NCBI GenBank assembly: GCA_964553705.1
Contig: CAZKKV010000010.1
Coordinates: 1-31,210, forward strand
Length of the DNA: 31,210 nt
Direction: 5' to 3'
Source of the DNA: CAYXNZ01 sp964553705
Lineage (GTDB): Bacteria > Patescibacteriota > Patescibacteriia > Patescibacteriales > GWC2-42-12
Made by a program: the position numbers and the translations under genes. The notes under the pieces were generated by a model, which had not been told where the DNA came from, did no database searches, and worked only from the letters and a program-made list of their open reading frames with translations. Positions 13,986 through 21,835 of this stretch are shown piece after piece (position 1 is the stretch's first letter; each line of letters opens with the position of its first letter).

Positions 13986-14683
13986 GTACGGAAGAAAAAA
14001 AATATATACCTCGTCATGTTGGCATTATTATGGATGGTAATCGACGTTGGGCCAAAGAAAGAAACTTACCAACACTAGAGGGTCATCAAAAAGGTTATCA
14101 AAAAATGAAACAAGCACCGAGTTGGTTTTTTGAACGTGGCGTTGAAGTAGTATCTGTTTTTGCTTTTTCATCAGATAACTGGAAAAGATCAAGAGAAGAA
14201 GTAAATTATTTAATGAAATTAATAAAAACAGTTTTTACTGAAGAGTTTGAGGATTTTAATAAAAAAGGACACAAAGTTGTTGTTAGTGGACGGATTGATG
14301 AATTGCCTGGAGACTTGGCAGATGTTTGTCGTGAAATTGAAACAAAAACCAAAGATAATCAGAAAGGTATTTTAAACATCTGTTTGAATTATGGTGGTAG
14401 AGTTGAAATTGTTGATGCGATTAAAAAAATGATAAAAAATAAAGTTGACATAGAGCAGGTACATGAAGGTTTGATTAAAAAATATTTTTACCACGGTGAT
14501 TTACCGGATTTAGACATAATTGTCCGTACTTCAGGCGAGCAGAGATTGTCAGGCTTTATGCTTTGGCAGTCAGCTTATAGCGAATTGATTTTTCTAAAAA
14601 AATATTGGCCAGATTTTGAAGAACAGGATGTGGCGAGTATTTTGAGCGAATATTCTGGTAGAATTAGACGTTTTGGCGAATAA
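13982..14683 (+). CDS. uppS: Undecaprenyl diphosphate synthase
   Basis: Condenses farnesyl diphosphate with isopentenyl diphosphate units into the C55 lipid carrier for peptidoglycan, in the cytoplasm at the membrane. The catalytic aspartate is D18 in IIMDGNRRWAKER; FAFSSDNWKRS and the C-terminal RTSGEQRLSGFMLWQSAYSE and WPDF blocks are the standard cis-prenyltransferase motifs. Length 233 is normal. A minor feature is NRRWAKE in place of the more usual NGRWAK. It is the last gene of the pgeF-yggU-uppS run; murJ, which uses the product's lipid-linked form, lies at the end of the window. Confidence 0.95.
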   Translation: MSTEEKKYIPRHVGIIMDGNRRWAKERNLPTLEGHQKGYQKMKQAPSWFFERGVEVVSVFAFSSDNWKRSREEVNYLMKLIKTVFTEEFEDFNKKGHKVVVSGRIDELPGDLADVCREIETKTKDNQKGILNICLNYGGRVEIVDAIKKMIKNKVDIEQVHEGLIKKYFYHGDLPDLDIIVRTSGEQRLSGFMLWQSAYSELIFLKKYWPDFEEQDVASILSEYSGRIRRFGE

Positions 14684-14732
14684 TTTAATTTTTATTGCTA
14701 TTTTAAAATTTTAAAAAAGGGGGTACGAAGAA

Positions 14733-15227
14733 ATGACAGACAAGACAACAGGGAGAGAAATAACATTTGAAGAGATATACGAAATACTTTTTATGTCGGA
14801 TTTTGACAGAAATTTGTTTGGCAACTGGACGATAGAGGCGCTCGAGTACAGTGTTAAGATTTTTAATAATTCAGAAGATCTAAAAGAGCGCGGACGTATG
14901 CTTGATAGATTTTTTTCTGCCTTGATTATCTATGGTGTAAAAACTGACAGCCTACCTATTATAAGAGGCAGACATATGCATACTGTACTCATAAGCATTG
15001 GTCCAGACGGCGCGCATTGTCGAAATGATCTTTGGAAATTAAGCGTTGGAAGGGAAGGAGACGAAGTCGTTATTTATTCACAAAAAGAGGGGGAGGGAAT
15101 GTTCCCGTGCAGTCCAAAAATAATTTACTATGAACCAATTAATAAAATTCATATCTCAGATATCAAAGAAATAGAATTACAACAATTCATTGGCAAAAAA
15201 TTCATTGTTTTGCTAAAAACTTCGTAA
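14733..15227 (+). CDS. Orphan hypothetical protein with a strong ribosome binding site
   Basis: I do not recognise this 164-residue protein. The N-terminal half is rich in acidic residues and predicted helix (EEIYEILFMSDFDRNLFGNW...EDLKERGRMLDRFF); the second half looks like beta strands with IIRGRHMHTVLISIGPDGAHC and GKKFIVLLKTS at the end. There is no signal peptide or membrane span. The start is preceded by AAAAAAGGGGGTACGAAG, with GGGGG nine bases from the ATG, whereas most genes in this window show no such site. It has its own terminator. It stands alone between uppS and rarA, so it is a candidate for recent acquisition or for high expression. Confidence 0.65.
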   Translation: MTDKTTGREITFEEIYEILFMSDFDRNLFGNWTIEALEYSVKIFNNSEDLKERGRMLDRFFSALIIYGVKTDSLPIIRGRHMHTVLISIGPDGAHCRNDLWKLSVGREGDEVVIYSQKEGEGMFPCSPKIIYYEPINKIHISDIKEIELQQFIGKKFIVLLKTS

Positions 15228-15245
15228 AAAACAATTTCACACATC

Positions 15246-15280
15246 AAAGTCCCGAAACGAAAAGTTCGGGGCTTTTTATT
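15246..15280 (+). terminator. Rho-independent terminator of the orphan gene
   Basis: AAAGTCCCGAA (15246-15256) pairs with TTCGGGGCTTT (15265-15275) with a single T-G wobble, an 8-nt loop and a following T-rich tail. One of the two clearest intrinsic terminators in the window. Confidence 0.85.
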
Positions 15281-15314
15281 TGCTTTTTGCCTGTCTGTTT
15301 GTTAATATCAAATA

Positions 15315-16535
15315 ATGACTAACGATAAAAAAAGTCAAATTCATACCCCTTTGGCGGATAGAATTAGGCCGGAAACATTGGCTGATTTTCTTGGTCAGGA
15401 CGAAATCGTTGGTGTTGGCAAATTGCTCCGACAGGCGATTGAAGCTGATAATTTGCCGTCTATGGTGTTTTGGGGACCACCGGGCAGTGGTAAAACGACT
15501 CTGGCACATATTATTGCCAAACAAACCAAGTCTGATTTTTTTCAAATCAGTGCGGTGACTAGCGGATTAAAAGATTTAAGATTGGTAATAAAAAAAGCCA
15601 AGGAAAATAATGAGATTTACGACAGGCGGACAATCTTGTTTATTGATGAAATTCATCGCTGGAACAAAGCTCAGCAGGATGCGCTATTACCACATGTTGA
15701 GCAAGGTGTAATAATTTTAATCGGCGCGACAACTGAAAATCCGAGTTTTGAAATACGCGGCGCGCTTCTTTCTCGATGCCGTGTTTTTGTTTTGAAAAAA
15801 CTGGAAGAAAAGTATATAAAAGAAATTATCAAACGAGCTGTCAACGACAAAGAAAAAGGTCTTGGTGAATTGGCTTTGGAATTGGATAGTAGTATAATTG
15901 ATTTGATTGCTGATATGAGTAATGGTGATGTTCGGACTGCTTTGAACGCAATTGAATATGCCAGTTCAATTAGCAAAAAGATTACCAAGAAAATCATAGA
16001 AGAAGCTTTTCAAAAATCATATTTACTTTATGATAAAGGCGGTGAGGAGCATTATAATATAATTTCGGCTCTACATAAATCAATGCGTGGTTCAGACGTA
16101 GACGCCGCTCTCTACTGGTTGGCTAGAATATTGGAAGCTGGCGAGGATCCATTATTTGTCGCCCGCCGCTTAGTTAGATTTGCTTCCGAGGACGTTGGCT
16201 TGGCGAATTCACGTGCTCTAGAACAGACAGTGGCTGCTTATCAGGCGTGTCATTTCATTGGCATGCCGGAATGCAACGTGATATTGGCTCAAGCCGTTGT
16301 TTATTTGGCTAAATGTAAAAAATCAAACCAGCTTTACTCGGCTTACAATGAGGCAGCTAGAGATGTCGGAGAGTTTGGCAATTTGCCAGTACCGCTTCAT
16401 ATACGCAATGCACCGACCAAATTAATGAAAGGTTTGGGCTATGGCAAGGGTTATAAATACAGCCCAGATTATGATTATAACGAAAAGCAGGAATATTTCC
16501 CAGATGAATTAAAAAATAAAAAATACATTAAATAA
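15315..16535 (+). CDS. rarA: Replication-associated recombination protein RarA (MgsA), AAA+ ATPase
   Basis: RarA is a clamp-loader-like AAA+ ATPase that acts at stalled replication forks. Walker A is GPPGSGKT (54-61), Walker B LFIDEIHR with D111-E112, sensor 1 GATTENPSFE and the arginine finger region LLSRCRVF. The C-terminal half has the tetramerisation and MgsA C-terminal features (AALYWLARILEAGEDPLFVARRLVRFASEDVGLA and YNEAARDVGEFGNLPVPLHIRNAPTKLMK). Full length at 406 residues. It stands alone between a terminator and a repeat-containing gap. Confidence 0.95.
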   Translation: MTNDKKSQIHTPLADRIRPETLADFLGQDEIVGVGKLLRQAIEADNLPSMVFWGPPGSGKTTLAHIIAKQTKSDFFQISAVTSGLKDLRLVIKKAKENNEIYDRRTILFIDEIHRWNKAQQDALLPHVEQGVIILIGATTENPSFEIRGALLSRCRVFVLKKLEEKYIKEIIKRAVNDKEKGLGELALELDSSIIDLIADMSNGDVRTALNAIEYASSISKKITKKIIEEAFQKSYLLYDKGGEEHYNIISALHKSMRGSDVDAALYWLARILEAGEDPLFVARRLVRFASEDVGLANSRALEQTVAAYQACHFIGMPECNVILAQAVVYLAKCKKSNQLYSAYNEAARDVGEFGNLPVPLHIRNAPTKLMKGLGYGKGYKYSPDYDYNEKQEYFPDELKNKKYIK

Positions 16536-16552
16536 TAAATTTTTTTCTTTAC

Positions 16553-16581
16553 GTAGGGACAGAACATTGTTCTGTCCCTAC
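16553..16581. repeat. RAYT-associated palindrome, GAACAATGTTC type, complete, inverted
   Basis: Perfect arms GTAGGGACAGAACA and TGTTCTGTCCCTAC with a central T, so it is in the opposite orientation to the copies at 10370 and 12742. It lies 17 bases after the rarA stop codon. Confidence 0.9.
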
Positions 16582-16604
16582 AGATATAATAGGAAATTTT
16601 TTAC

Positions 16605-16613
16605 GGACAGGTC
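16605..16613. repeat. Half copy of the GTCGCGAC-type palindrome
   Basis: GGACAGGTC followed by ACATCCCAGACCCC, with no second arm. The remainder of the 162-bp gap before the malic enzyme gene is AT-rich with no recognisable feature. Confidence 0.35.
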
Positions 16614-16697
16614 ACATCCCAGACCCCTTGATTGTTTTAAAATTTTTAAATTAAATATAAATAGATATAAATAATAATAAAATAAAAATTAAACATT

Positions 16698-17840
16698 ATG
16701 GATTACGGCAAAAAAGCACTAGAGCTTCACAGAAAGAATCGCGGTAAGATTGAAATAAAAACAAAAATACCGCTTAAGACAAAAGATGATTTGGCGATTG
16801 CCTATACGCCGGGCGTAGCCAAAGTTTCAGAAGCTATAGAAAAGGACAAAAAAAAGTCTTATGAATTAACCAATCGTGGTAATCAAGTAGCAATTGTCTC
16901 TGATGGCACTGCCGTTTTGGGTTTAGGAAACATTGGTCCAGAGGCAGCTATGCCAGTGATGGAAGGGAAATCAGCTATTTTTAAAGAGTTTGCCAATATC
17001 GATGCTATCCCTCTTTGTATTAATACGACAGACCCAGAAGAGATTATTAAATTTTGTAAATATATAGAACCTAGTTTTGCTGGTATCAATCTCGAAGACA
17101 TAGCTTCTCCGAGATGTTTTGAAATATTGCCCCGACTTGAAAAAGAATTATCAATTCCAGTTTTTCATGATGACCAAGACGGTACAGCAATAGTGGTTTT
17201 GACCGCTTTAATAAATGCCTGTCGAGTTACTGGTAAGGTAATGAGCGAATTAAGAATAGTTATAAACGGAGCTGGAGCTGCCGGTATTTCTATAGCGAGA
17301 CTGCTTTTGAAACAAAACGTCAAAGACATAGTATTAGTGGATAGCTGTGGTGTTCTGCATCGCGGAAGATGTCAGATGGACAGAGCCAAGGAGGATATTA
17401 TGAAAAAAACCAATAAGCAAAAATTATGTTGTGGTTTAAGAGAGGCGATGATTGGGAAGGATGTTTTTATTGGGGTGTCTGTGGGGAATTTAGTTGACGA
17501 GAGCAAAATTAAATTAATGAGTAACGACCCGATAATTTTTGCTCTAGCTAATCCAACGCCTGAAATTATGCCTGATGTCGCTCTCAAGGCTGGTGCATTT
17601 ATTGTTGGTACTGGCAGATCTGATTTTCCAAATCAAATAAATAATGCTTTGGTTTTTCCAGGGTTGTTTAAGGGTTTGTTGGAAAGTAAAACAAAAAAAA
17701 TAACAGAAGAATTGAAAACGGCCGTGGCCGTAGCAATAGCTTATTCTGTAAAACCAAACAAAAATAAAATTTTGCCTTTAATGACTGACAAAAATAATGT
17801 CAAAATAATATCAAATACAGTAAAAAAGGTTAATGGTTAA
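16698..17840 (+). CDS. Malic enzyme, oxaloacetate-decarboxylating type
   Basis: Converts malate to pyruvate and CO2 with reduction of NAD or NADP. The catalytic tyrosine is Y36 in YTPGVA, the general-base lysine K91 in MEGKSAIFKEF, and metal ligands lie in NLEDI (E133-D134) and HDDQDGTA (D158-D159). The Rossmann loop is GAGAAGISIA (191-200). Length 380 fits the short bacterial form without a phosphotransacetylase-like tail. The cofactor preference cannot be fixed from the sequence. It can feed pyruvate into the fermentation implied by ackA. Its end overlaps queH by 8 bases, suggesting cotranscription, although the two have no known metabolic link. Confidence 0.93.
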   Translation: MDYGKKALELHRKNRGKIEIKTKIPLKTKDDLAIAYTPGVAKVSEAIEKDKKKSYELTNRGNQVAIVSDGTAVLGLGNIGPEAAMPVMEGKSAIFKEFANIDAIPLCINTTDPEEIIKFCKYIEPSFAGINLEDIASPRCFEILPRLEKELSIPVFHDDQDGTAIVVLTALINACRVTGKVMSELRIVINGAGAAGISIARLLLKQNVKDIVLVDSCGVLHRGRCQMDRAKEDIMKKTNKQKLCCGLREAMIGKDVFIGVSVGNLVDESKIKLMSNDPIIFALANPTPEIMPDVALKAGAFIVGTGRSDFPNQINNALVFPGLFKGLLESKTKKITEELKTAVAVAIAYSVKPNKNKILPLMTDKNNVKIISNTVKKVNG

Positions 17841-18384
17841 AATAAAAAAATCGAAATTATTACTTCATATTTGCTGTGCCGGTTGTGGTGCGTATGTTAG
17901 TCAATTATTGTCCCGAACACGCGGGATTGATGTTTGTTTGTTTTTTTATAATCCTAATATTTTTCCAGAAAATGAATACAAGAAAAGATTGGACGAAGTT
18001 AGGATGATTTCCAAAAAATACAAAGTGGATTTATTAATTGGCGAATACAATCATCAATCATGGCTTGAAAAAGTCAGAGGACACGAGAATGATCAAGAAA
18101 AGGGCGAAAGATGCCAAATTTGTTATTTTGAGAGAATAAAGATGACGGCTGAAACGGCGCGGTTAGAAAATTGTGATTTTTTTACTACCACACTGACTGT
18201 TAGTCCACATAAATTAGCAAAAAAAATTATAGAAATAGGCGAAAAATTGGCTGAGGAAAATAAAATAAAATTTTTGTCAGAAGATTTTAAAAAAAATAAC
18301 GGTTTTAAGGAAGCTTTGGCTTTGTCAAAGAAAATCGGTTTGTATCGTCAGAATTATTGCGGTTGTGAATTTAGTCAACGTTAA
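17833..18384 (+). CDS. queH: Epoxyqueuosine reductase QueH
   Basis: QueH (DUF208) performs the last step of queuosine synthesis, reducing epoxyqueuosine in tRNA wobble position 34; it is unrelated to QueG. The metal-binding cysteines are visible as HICCAGC (C14, C15, C18), ERCQICYFER (C94, C97) and YRQNYCGCEFS (C176, C178), together with YNPNIFPENEY, FTTTLTVSPHK and DFKKNNGFKEAL. Length 183 is normal. No other queuosine gene lies in the window, so the precursor pathway must be elsewhere or be scavenged. Confidence 0.92.
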   Translation: MVKIKKSKLLLHICCAGCGAYVSQLLSRTRGIDVCLFFYNPNIFPENEYKKRLDEVRMISKKYKVDLLIGEYNHQSWLEKVRGHENDQEKGERCQICYFERIKMTAETARLENCDFFTTTLTVSPHKLAKKIIEIGEKLAEENKIKFLSEDFKKNNGFKEALALSKKIGLYRQNYCGCEFSQR

Positions 18385-18406
18385 TTTACTAATTGTATTT
18401 AAATTG

Positions 18407-18415
18407 TGTTATAAT
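18407..18415 (+). promoter_or_regulatory. Extended -10 promoter upstream of pilT
   Basis: TGTTATAAT (TG at 18407-18408, TATAAT at 18410-18415), with only a weak -35 (TTTACT at 18385-18390, 19-bp spacer). The expected leader is about 30 nt. It has the same TGn-TATAAT form as the elements at 1287 and 23122. Confidence 0.5.
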
Positions 18416-18451
18416 ATAGTTAGTATAGTTATTGTCTAACAATTATTTTTT

Positions 18452-19495
18452 ATGGATATTTCCGAATATTTTAAACAAGCAATTGAACAGAAAGCTTCAG
18501 ATATACATTTAGTGGCTGGCAGTGTGCCGGCTTTGAGAATCGGCGGTGAATTAATCAAAATGAAAGAAGAGGTGATTGATGACAAAGCTTTGACAGATGC
18601 TATTTTTTCCATCATTGATGAAAAAACTAAAAAAAGATTTGTACGTAAAAGGGAACTTGATTTTTCTCAGGAATTTTTCGGTGAGCGTTTTCGAGTAAAT
18701 CTGCATTATCAAGAAGGCAAGGTCGGCTTAACCGGTCGCTTGGTACCCTCATTTGTACCAAAACCAGAAGCATTAGGTTTTGACGAAAATATTTACAATC
18801 TAACGCATTTAAAAGATGGACTCATTTTAGTTACTGGTCCTTCGGGTAGCGGGAAATCAACCACTTTGGCTTCAATGATAGATATTATCAATAACGAGAG
18901 ACGAGCACATATCATCACTATTGAAGATCCGATTGAGTACATGTTCAAAGAAAAATTAAGTATTATTGAACAGCGAGAACTTGGCTATGACACCAAAAGC
19001 TTTGCCTCAGCTTTGAAATATGCTTTGAGACAGGATCCGAATGTTATCATGGTCGGTGAAATGAGAGATCTAGAAACAATCTCGGCTGCTCTAACAGCAG
19101 CTGAAACAGGTCATTTGGTTTTTTCCACCCTGCATACTTCGACTGCTTCAGAAACAATTAGTCGAATAACAGATGTTTTTCCGGCTCATCAACAGCAACA
19201 GATTTTGAATCAATTGGCCTCTTCTTTGCGTGCGGTAATTGCCCAGCAGTTAATACCAAAAGTAGGCGGTGGTTTGGTAGCGTCTAGAGAAATATTAATC
19301 AACAATCAAGCGGTAGCTAATTTAATAAGAAGAAATCAGATTGGGCAAATTTATTCGGTTATTCAAACTGGACAGCGAGAAGGTATGATTACTATGAATA
19401 AATCAGTTGATAGTTTATTAAAAGCCGGATTAATCAGTAATGACGTAGCAAATAATAGAAAACGTGATTTAGAAACTCAAGCAACATATTATTAA
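18452..19495 (+). CDS. pilT: Type IV pilus retraction ATPase PilT
   Basis: PilT is the cytoplasmic hexameric motor that pulls pili back, needed for twitching motility and DNA uptake. Walker A is GPSGSGKST (129-137), the Asp box follows at IITIEDPIEY, Walker B at DPNVIMVGEMRDLETI, and the His box at GHLVFSTLHT. The segment VANLIRRNQIGQIYSVIQTGQREGM near the C-terminus matches the PilT-specific AIRNLIRE...IQTG block and separates it from assembly ATPases of the PilB type. Length 347 is typical. It opens a run of closely spaced envelope genes. The only pilin visible in the window is broken, so functional pilins must be encoded elsewhere. Confidence 0.93.
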   Translation: MDISEYFKQAIEQKASDIHLVAGSVPALRIGGELIKMKEEVIDDKALTDAIFSIIDEKTKKRFVRKRELDFSQEFFGERFRVNLHYQEGKVGLTGRLVPSFVPKPEALGFDENIYNLTHLKDGLILVTGPSGSGKSTTLASMIDIINNERRAHIITIEDPIEYMFKEKLSIIEQRELGYDTKSFASALKYALRQDPNVIMVGEMRDLETISAALTAAETGHLVFSTLHTSTASETISRITDVFPAHQQQQILNQLASSLRAVIAQQLIPKVGGGLVASREILINNQAVANLIRRNQIGQIYSVIQTGQREGMITMNKSVDSLLKAGLISNDVANNRKRDLETQATYY

Positions 19496-19504
19496 AAAAT
19501 TTTT

Positions 19505-19840
19505 ATGAATCCAGAAAAATGGAAAGAAATCATGGGTAATGTTTTGGACAACATGGAGGTTGAAGAATCAGATAAATATACCTCTGATGACGAAAATGGA
19601 GGTGAAATTGAATATATCATTTTTCAAAGTCCTTTAGGTCGGACAAAATTAGAATTTGTATCAAAGCCTCTAATTATTGATAAAAAAACTATTTACTCAA
19701 ACAGGATTGGTTCAGGAACCAAAGTTGAATATGTATATAGTGATACCGAAAAGACGTATAAATTAAATGTATATAAGTGGGATGAAGATCGGGACTATTG
19801 GTCGATGATTGACGCTAAGAGTTTTAGTCTACAAGAATAG
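19505..19840 (+). CDS. Hypothetical acidic protein
   Basis: The 111-residue product is acidic, has no membrane span and is probably mostly beta strand in its second half (EYIIFQSPLGRTKLEFVSKPLIIDKKTIYSNR...VEYVYSDTEKTYKLNVYKWDEDRDYW). No family is recognised. It starts 9 bases after pilT, so it is likely cotranscribed with it, and may be a cytoplasmic accessory protein; that is a guess from position only. Confidence 0.6.
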   Translation: MNPEKWKEIMGNVLDNMEVEESDKYTSDDENGGEIEYIIFQSPLGRTKLEFVSKPLIIDKKTIYSNRIGSGTKVEYVYSDTEKTYKLNVYKWDEDRDYWSMIDAKSFSLQE

Positions 19841-19874
19841 TAAAAATTGGATAGCTAATAATTAATTTAAATAT

Positions 19875-20636
19875 ATGAGTGGACTTTTTTCTTTTATTGC
19901 GCTCGTCATTTTTTTAATATTAGTTAGTTTGCGTCAGATAAATCAGTACGAGAGAGGCGTTAGATTTACTATGGGCAGATACTCTGGCATCATGGATCCG
20001 GGTTGGCGGATTGTTTGGCCAATTTTTCAAACTTATCGTAATGTTGATATGCGAGTTAAAGCCGTTGATGTACCAGATCAAAAAGCGATAACCAGAGATA
20101 ATGTTTCAGTAATGGTCAATGCCGTAATTTATTATAAAGTATCAGAAGCTAATAAAGCTATTATTGAAGTTGAGGATTTTCGTTATGCAATTTCTCAGTT
20201 TGCCCAAACGACTATGAGAAATATTGTCGGTGAAGCGACCCTCGATGAGCTATTGGCTAATCGTGATAAAATTGCTGATAGAATTCGGGAGATTGTTGAC
20301 AAAGAAACCGATGAATGGGGTCTAAAAGTTAGTAACGTTGAATTAAAAGACGTGAGTTTGCCGGAGGAGATGGAAAGAGTAATCGCCAAGCAGGCTGAAG
20401 CCGAGAGAGAAAAAAGAGCGGTTATTATAAAAGCAGAAGGCGAAGTAGCGGCAGCGTCAAATATGTCAAAAGCAGCTGACATGTTATCTGCTTCAAAAGG
20501 CGCCCTACATTTAAGAACTTTACAGTCAATCAACGATTTGTCGTCTGATCAATCAAACACAGTTATCTTTGCTCTCCCGCTAGAAGTTTTACGGGCGTTT
20601 GAAGGTTATGGCAATAAAGTATCCAAAGAAAAGTAA
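19875..20636 (+). CDS. SPFH/Band 7 slipin (stomatin-like) membrane protein
   Basis: A stomatin-like scaffold protein of membrane microdomains. An N-terminal span (about 3-19) is followed by the SPFH domain (INQYERGVRFTMGRYSGIMDPGWRIVWP... VDVPDQKAITRDNVSV...VIYYKV...ATLDELLANRDKI) and a coiled, Ala/Glu-rich region (EEMERVIAKQAEAEREKRAVIIKAEGE). Length 253 is normal for slipins. The usual partner, an NfeD-type protein, is not next to it. It lies in the envelope gene run between pilT and the HtrA-like gene. Confidence 0.9.
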   Translation: MSGLFSFIALVIFLILVSLRQINQYERGVRFTMGRYSGIMDPGWRIVWPIFQTYRNVDMRVKAVDVPDQKAITRDNVSVMVNAVIYYKVSEANKAIIEVEDFRYAISQFAQTTMRNIVGEATLDELLANRDKIADRIREIVDKETDEWGLKVSNVELKDVSLPEEMERVIAKQAEAEREKRAVIIKAEGEVAAASNMSKAADMLSASKGALHLRTLQSINDLSSDQSNTVIFALPLEVLRAFEGYGNKVSKEK

Positions 20637-20650
20637 AATAATAAAAAAAT

Positions 20651-21061
20651 ATGGTGACCAAAAAACATATAATTATTTTTTTCATAGCGATAGGATTAAT
20701 ACTTTTGCTTTATTTAATATTAAGTTCAACATCAGTTAATAATGAGACGGCAAAAAACAGCAATAATACAAAAGTCAATGTGACTGAAGAAGAGTATACT
20801 AATCAGCTTAAAATCTTGGTAAATAATTATAGGCAAGTTATTTCGGGAGACGAGGTAGATGTTGAAAAAATTAAAACAGTAAAAGAAGACCTTCTGTCTT
20901 TGGTTGTGCCAGTAAAATACAAAGATTTGCATATCAAAATAATATTAGCCCTAATCAAAATGGAAAGATTTATTGAAGAGACAGACCAAACTTATAAAAT
21001 AGAAAGTAATAATCTAATAAACGAAGCACTGGCCAACAATAATTGGCTAGAAGTAAAATAG
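20651..21061 (+). CDS. Membrane-anchored protein with extracytoplasmic helical domain
   Basis: The 136-residue product has one N-terminal hydrophobic anchor (about 6-25) with a preceding KK, then a polar Asn/Thr-rich linker and a predicted all-helical domain (EEEYTNQLKILVNNYRQVISG... DLHIKIILALIKMERFIEE). It lacks a lipobox cysteine. No family is recognised. It starts 14 bases after the slipin gene and ends 6 before the next membrane protein gene, so the three probably form one transcript. Confidence 0.6.
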   Translation: MVTKKHIIIFFIAIGLILLLYLILSSTSVNNETAKNSNNTKVNVTEEEYTNQLKILVNNYRQVISGDEVDVEKIKTVKEDLLSLVVPVKYKDLHIKIILALIKMERFIEETDQTYKIESNNLINEALANNNWLEVK

Positions 21062-21067
21062 AGAAGC

Positions 21068-21829
21068 ATGTTTTATAAACGTTTACTGCCATTGTTTATT
21101 CCATTGTTGATTTGGGTGCTTGTCCAGATTTTTTATTTTAACCCCAAATTAGTTTATGTAGTTTTAGTTTTGTCTAATATGGCGTTGTTTTATGTTCTTT
21201 GGCAATTTACTAGATCCAGTAATATTGACCATAAATGGTGGAACTATTTAATTTTACCAAGTTTTTTATTGAGTTTTGCAGTTTTATTTTCATTATTTGT
21301 GCAAGATAAAATATTAATTCAGTTGATATTTATTGTTTTGTCGATTTTCCTTTATATTTATTTAAAATATTCATTCTACTGTTTACTTGAGCCAATGTCG
21401 TATCGAGAAGACAGTATGAGTAACATTTCTTCATACTTGAATTTTACAACTTTTTTTCTATTGGCGTCTGTGGCTTATGGTTTGCAGTCATTTTTAAACT
21501 TTTCAGTTTTAATGTTATCTTTTGTCGTTTTGGTTGCCAGTTTTTTATTGATTTATCAAATTATTTGGGCAAATAAAATCAATTTTCAGCGAGGTTTAAT
21601 TTATATTTTGATTGGCTGTTTGATTATAGTAGAATTGGCTTGGTCTATTTCCTTTTTACCGTTTAATTATATGGCGGCTGGATTAATGTTGGCGATATGT
21701 TATTATGTATTAACTAATTTAATAAAAAATTATTTACTCGATGAGCTTGACGGCAAAAAAATAAAAACCCATCTTTTTATCGGTTTGGCAGGAATTGTCT
21801 TAATATTGCTCACGTCAAGGTGGCTATAA
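21068..21829 (+). CDS. Polytopic membrane protein, unknown function
   Basis: The 253-residue product is almost entirely hydrophobic, with about eight predicted spans and only short polar loops; the longest contains EPMSYREDSMSNISS (about 109-123). I see no transporter or enzyme motif. Its position, 6 bases after the anchored helical protein and 6 before the HtrA-like gene, suggests the three products act together at the membrane. Confidence 0.65.
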   Translation: MFYKRLLPLFIPLLIWVLVQIFYFNPKLVYVVLVLSNMALFYVLWQFTRSSNIDHKWWNYLILPSFLLSFAVLFSLFVQDKILIQLIFIVLSIFLYIYLKYSFYCLLEPMSYREDSMSNISSYLNFTTFFLLASVAYGLQSFLNFSVLMLSFVVLVASFLLIYQIIWANKINFQRGLIYILIGCLIIVELAWSISFLPFNYMAAGLMLAICYYVLTNLIKNYLLDELDGKKIKTHLFIGLAGIVLILLTSRWL

Positions 21830-21835
21830 AATTTT

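Noticed and set aside
15671..15997. Minus-strand open frame opposite rarA
   Set aside because: It lies wholly within an intact rarA and encodes a low-complexity hydrophobic sequence; coding shadow.
20195..20533. Minus-strand open frame opposite the slipin gene
   Set aside because: It is composed mostly of S, A, L and F from the reverse of an Ala/Glu-rich coiled region; coding shadow.
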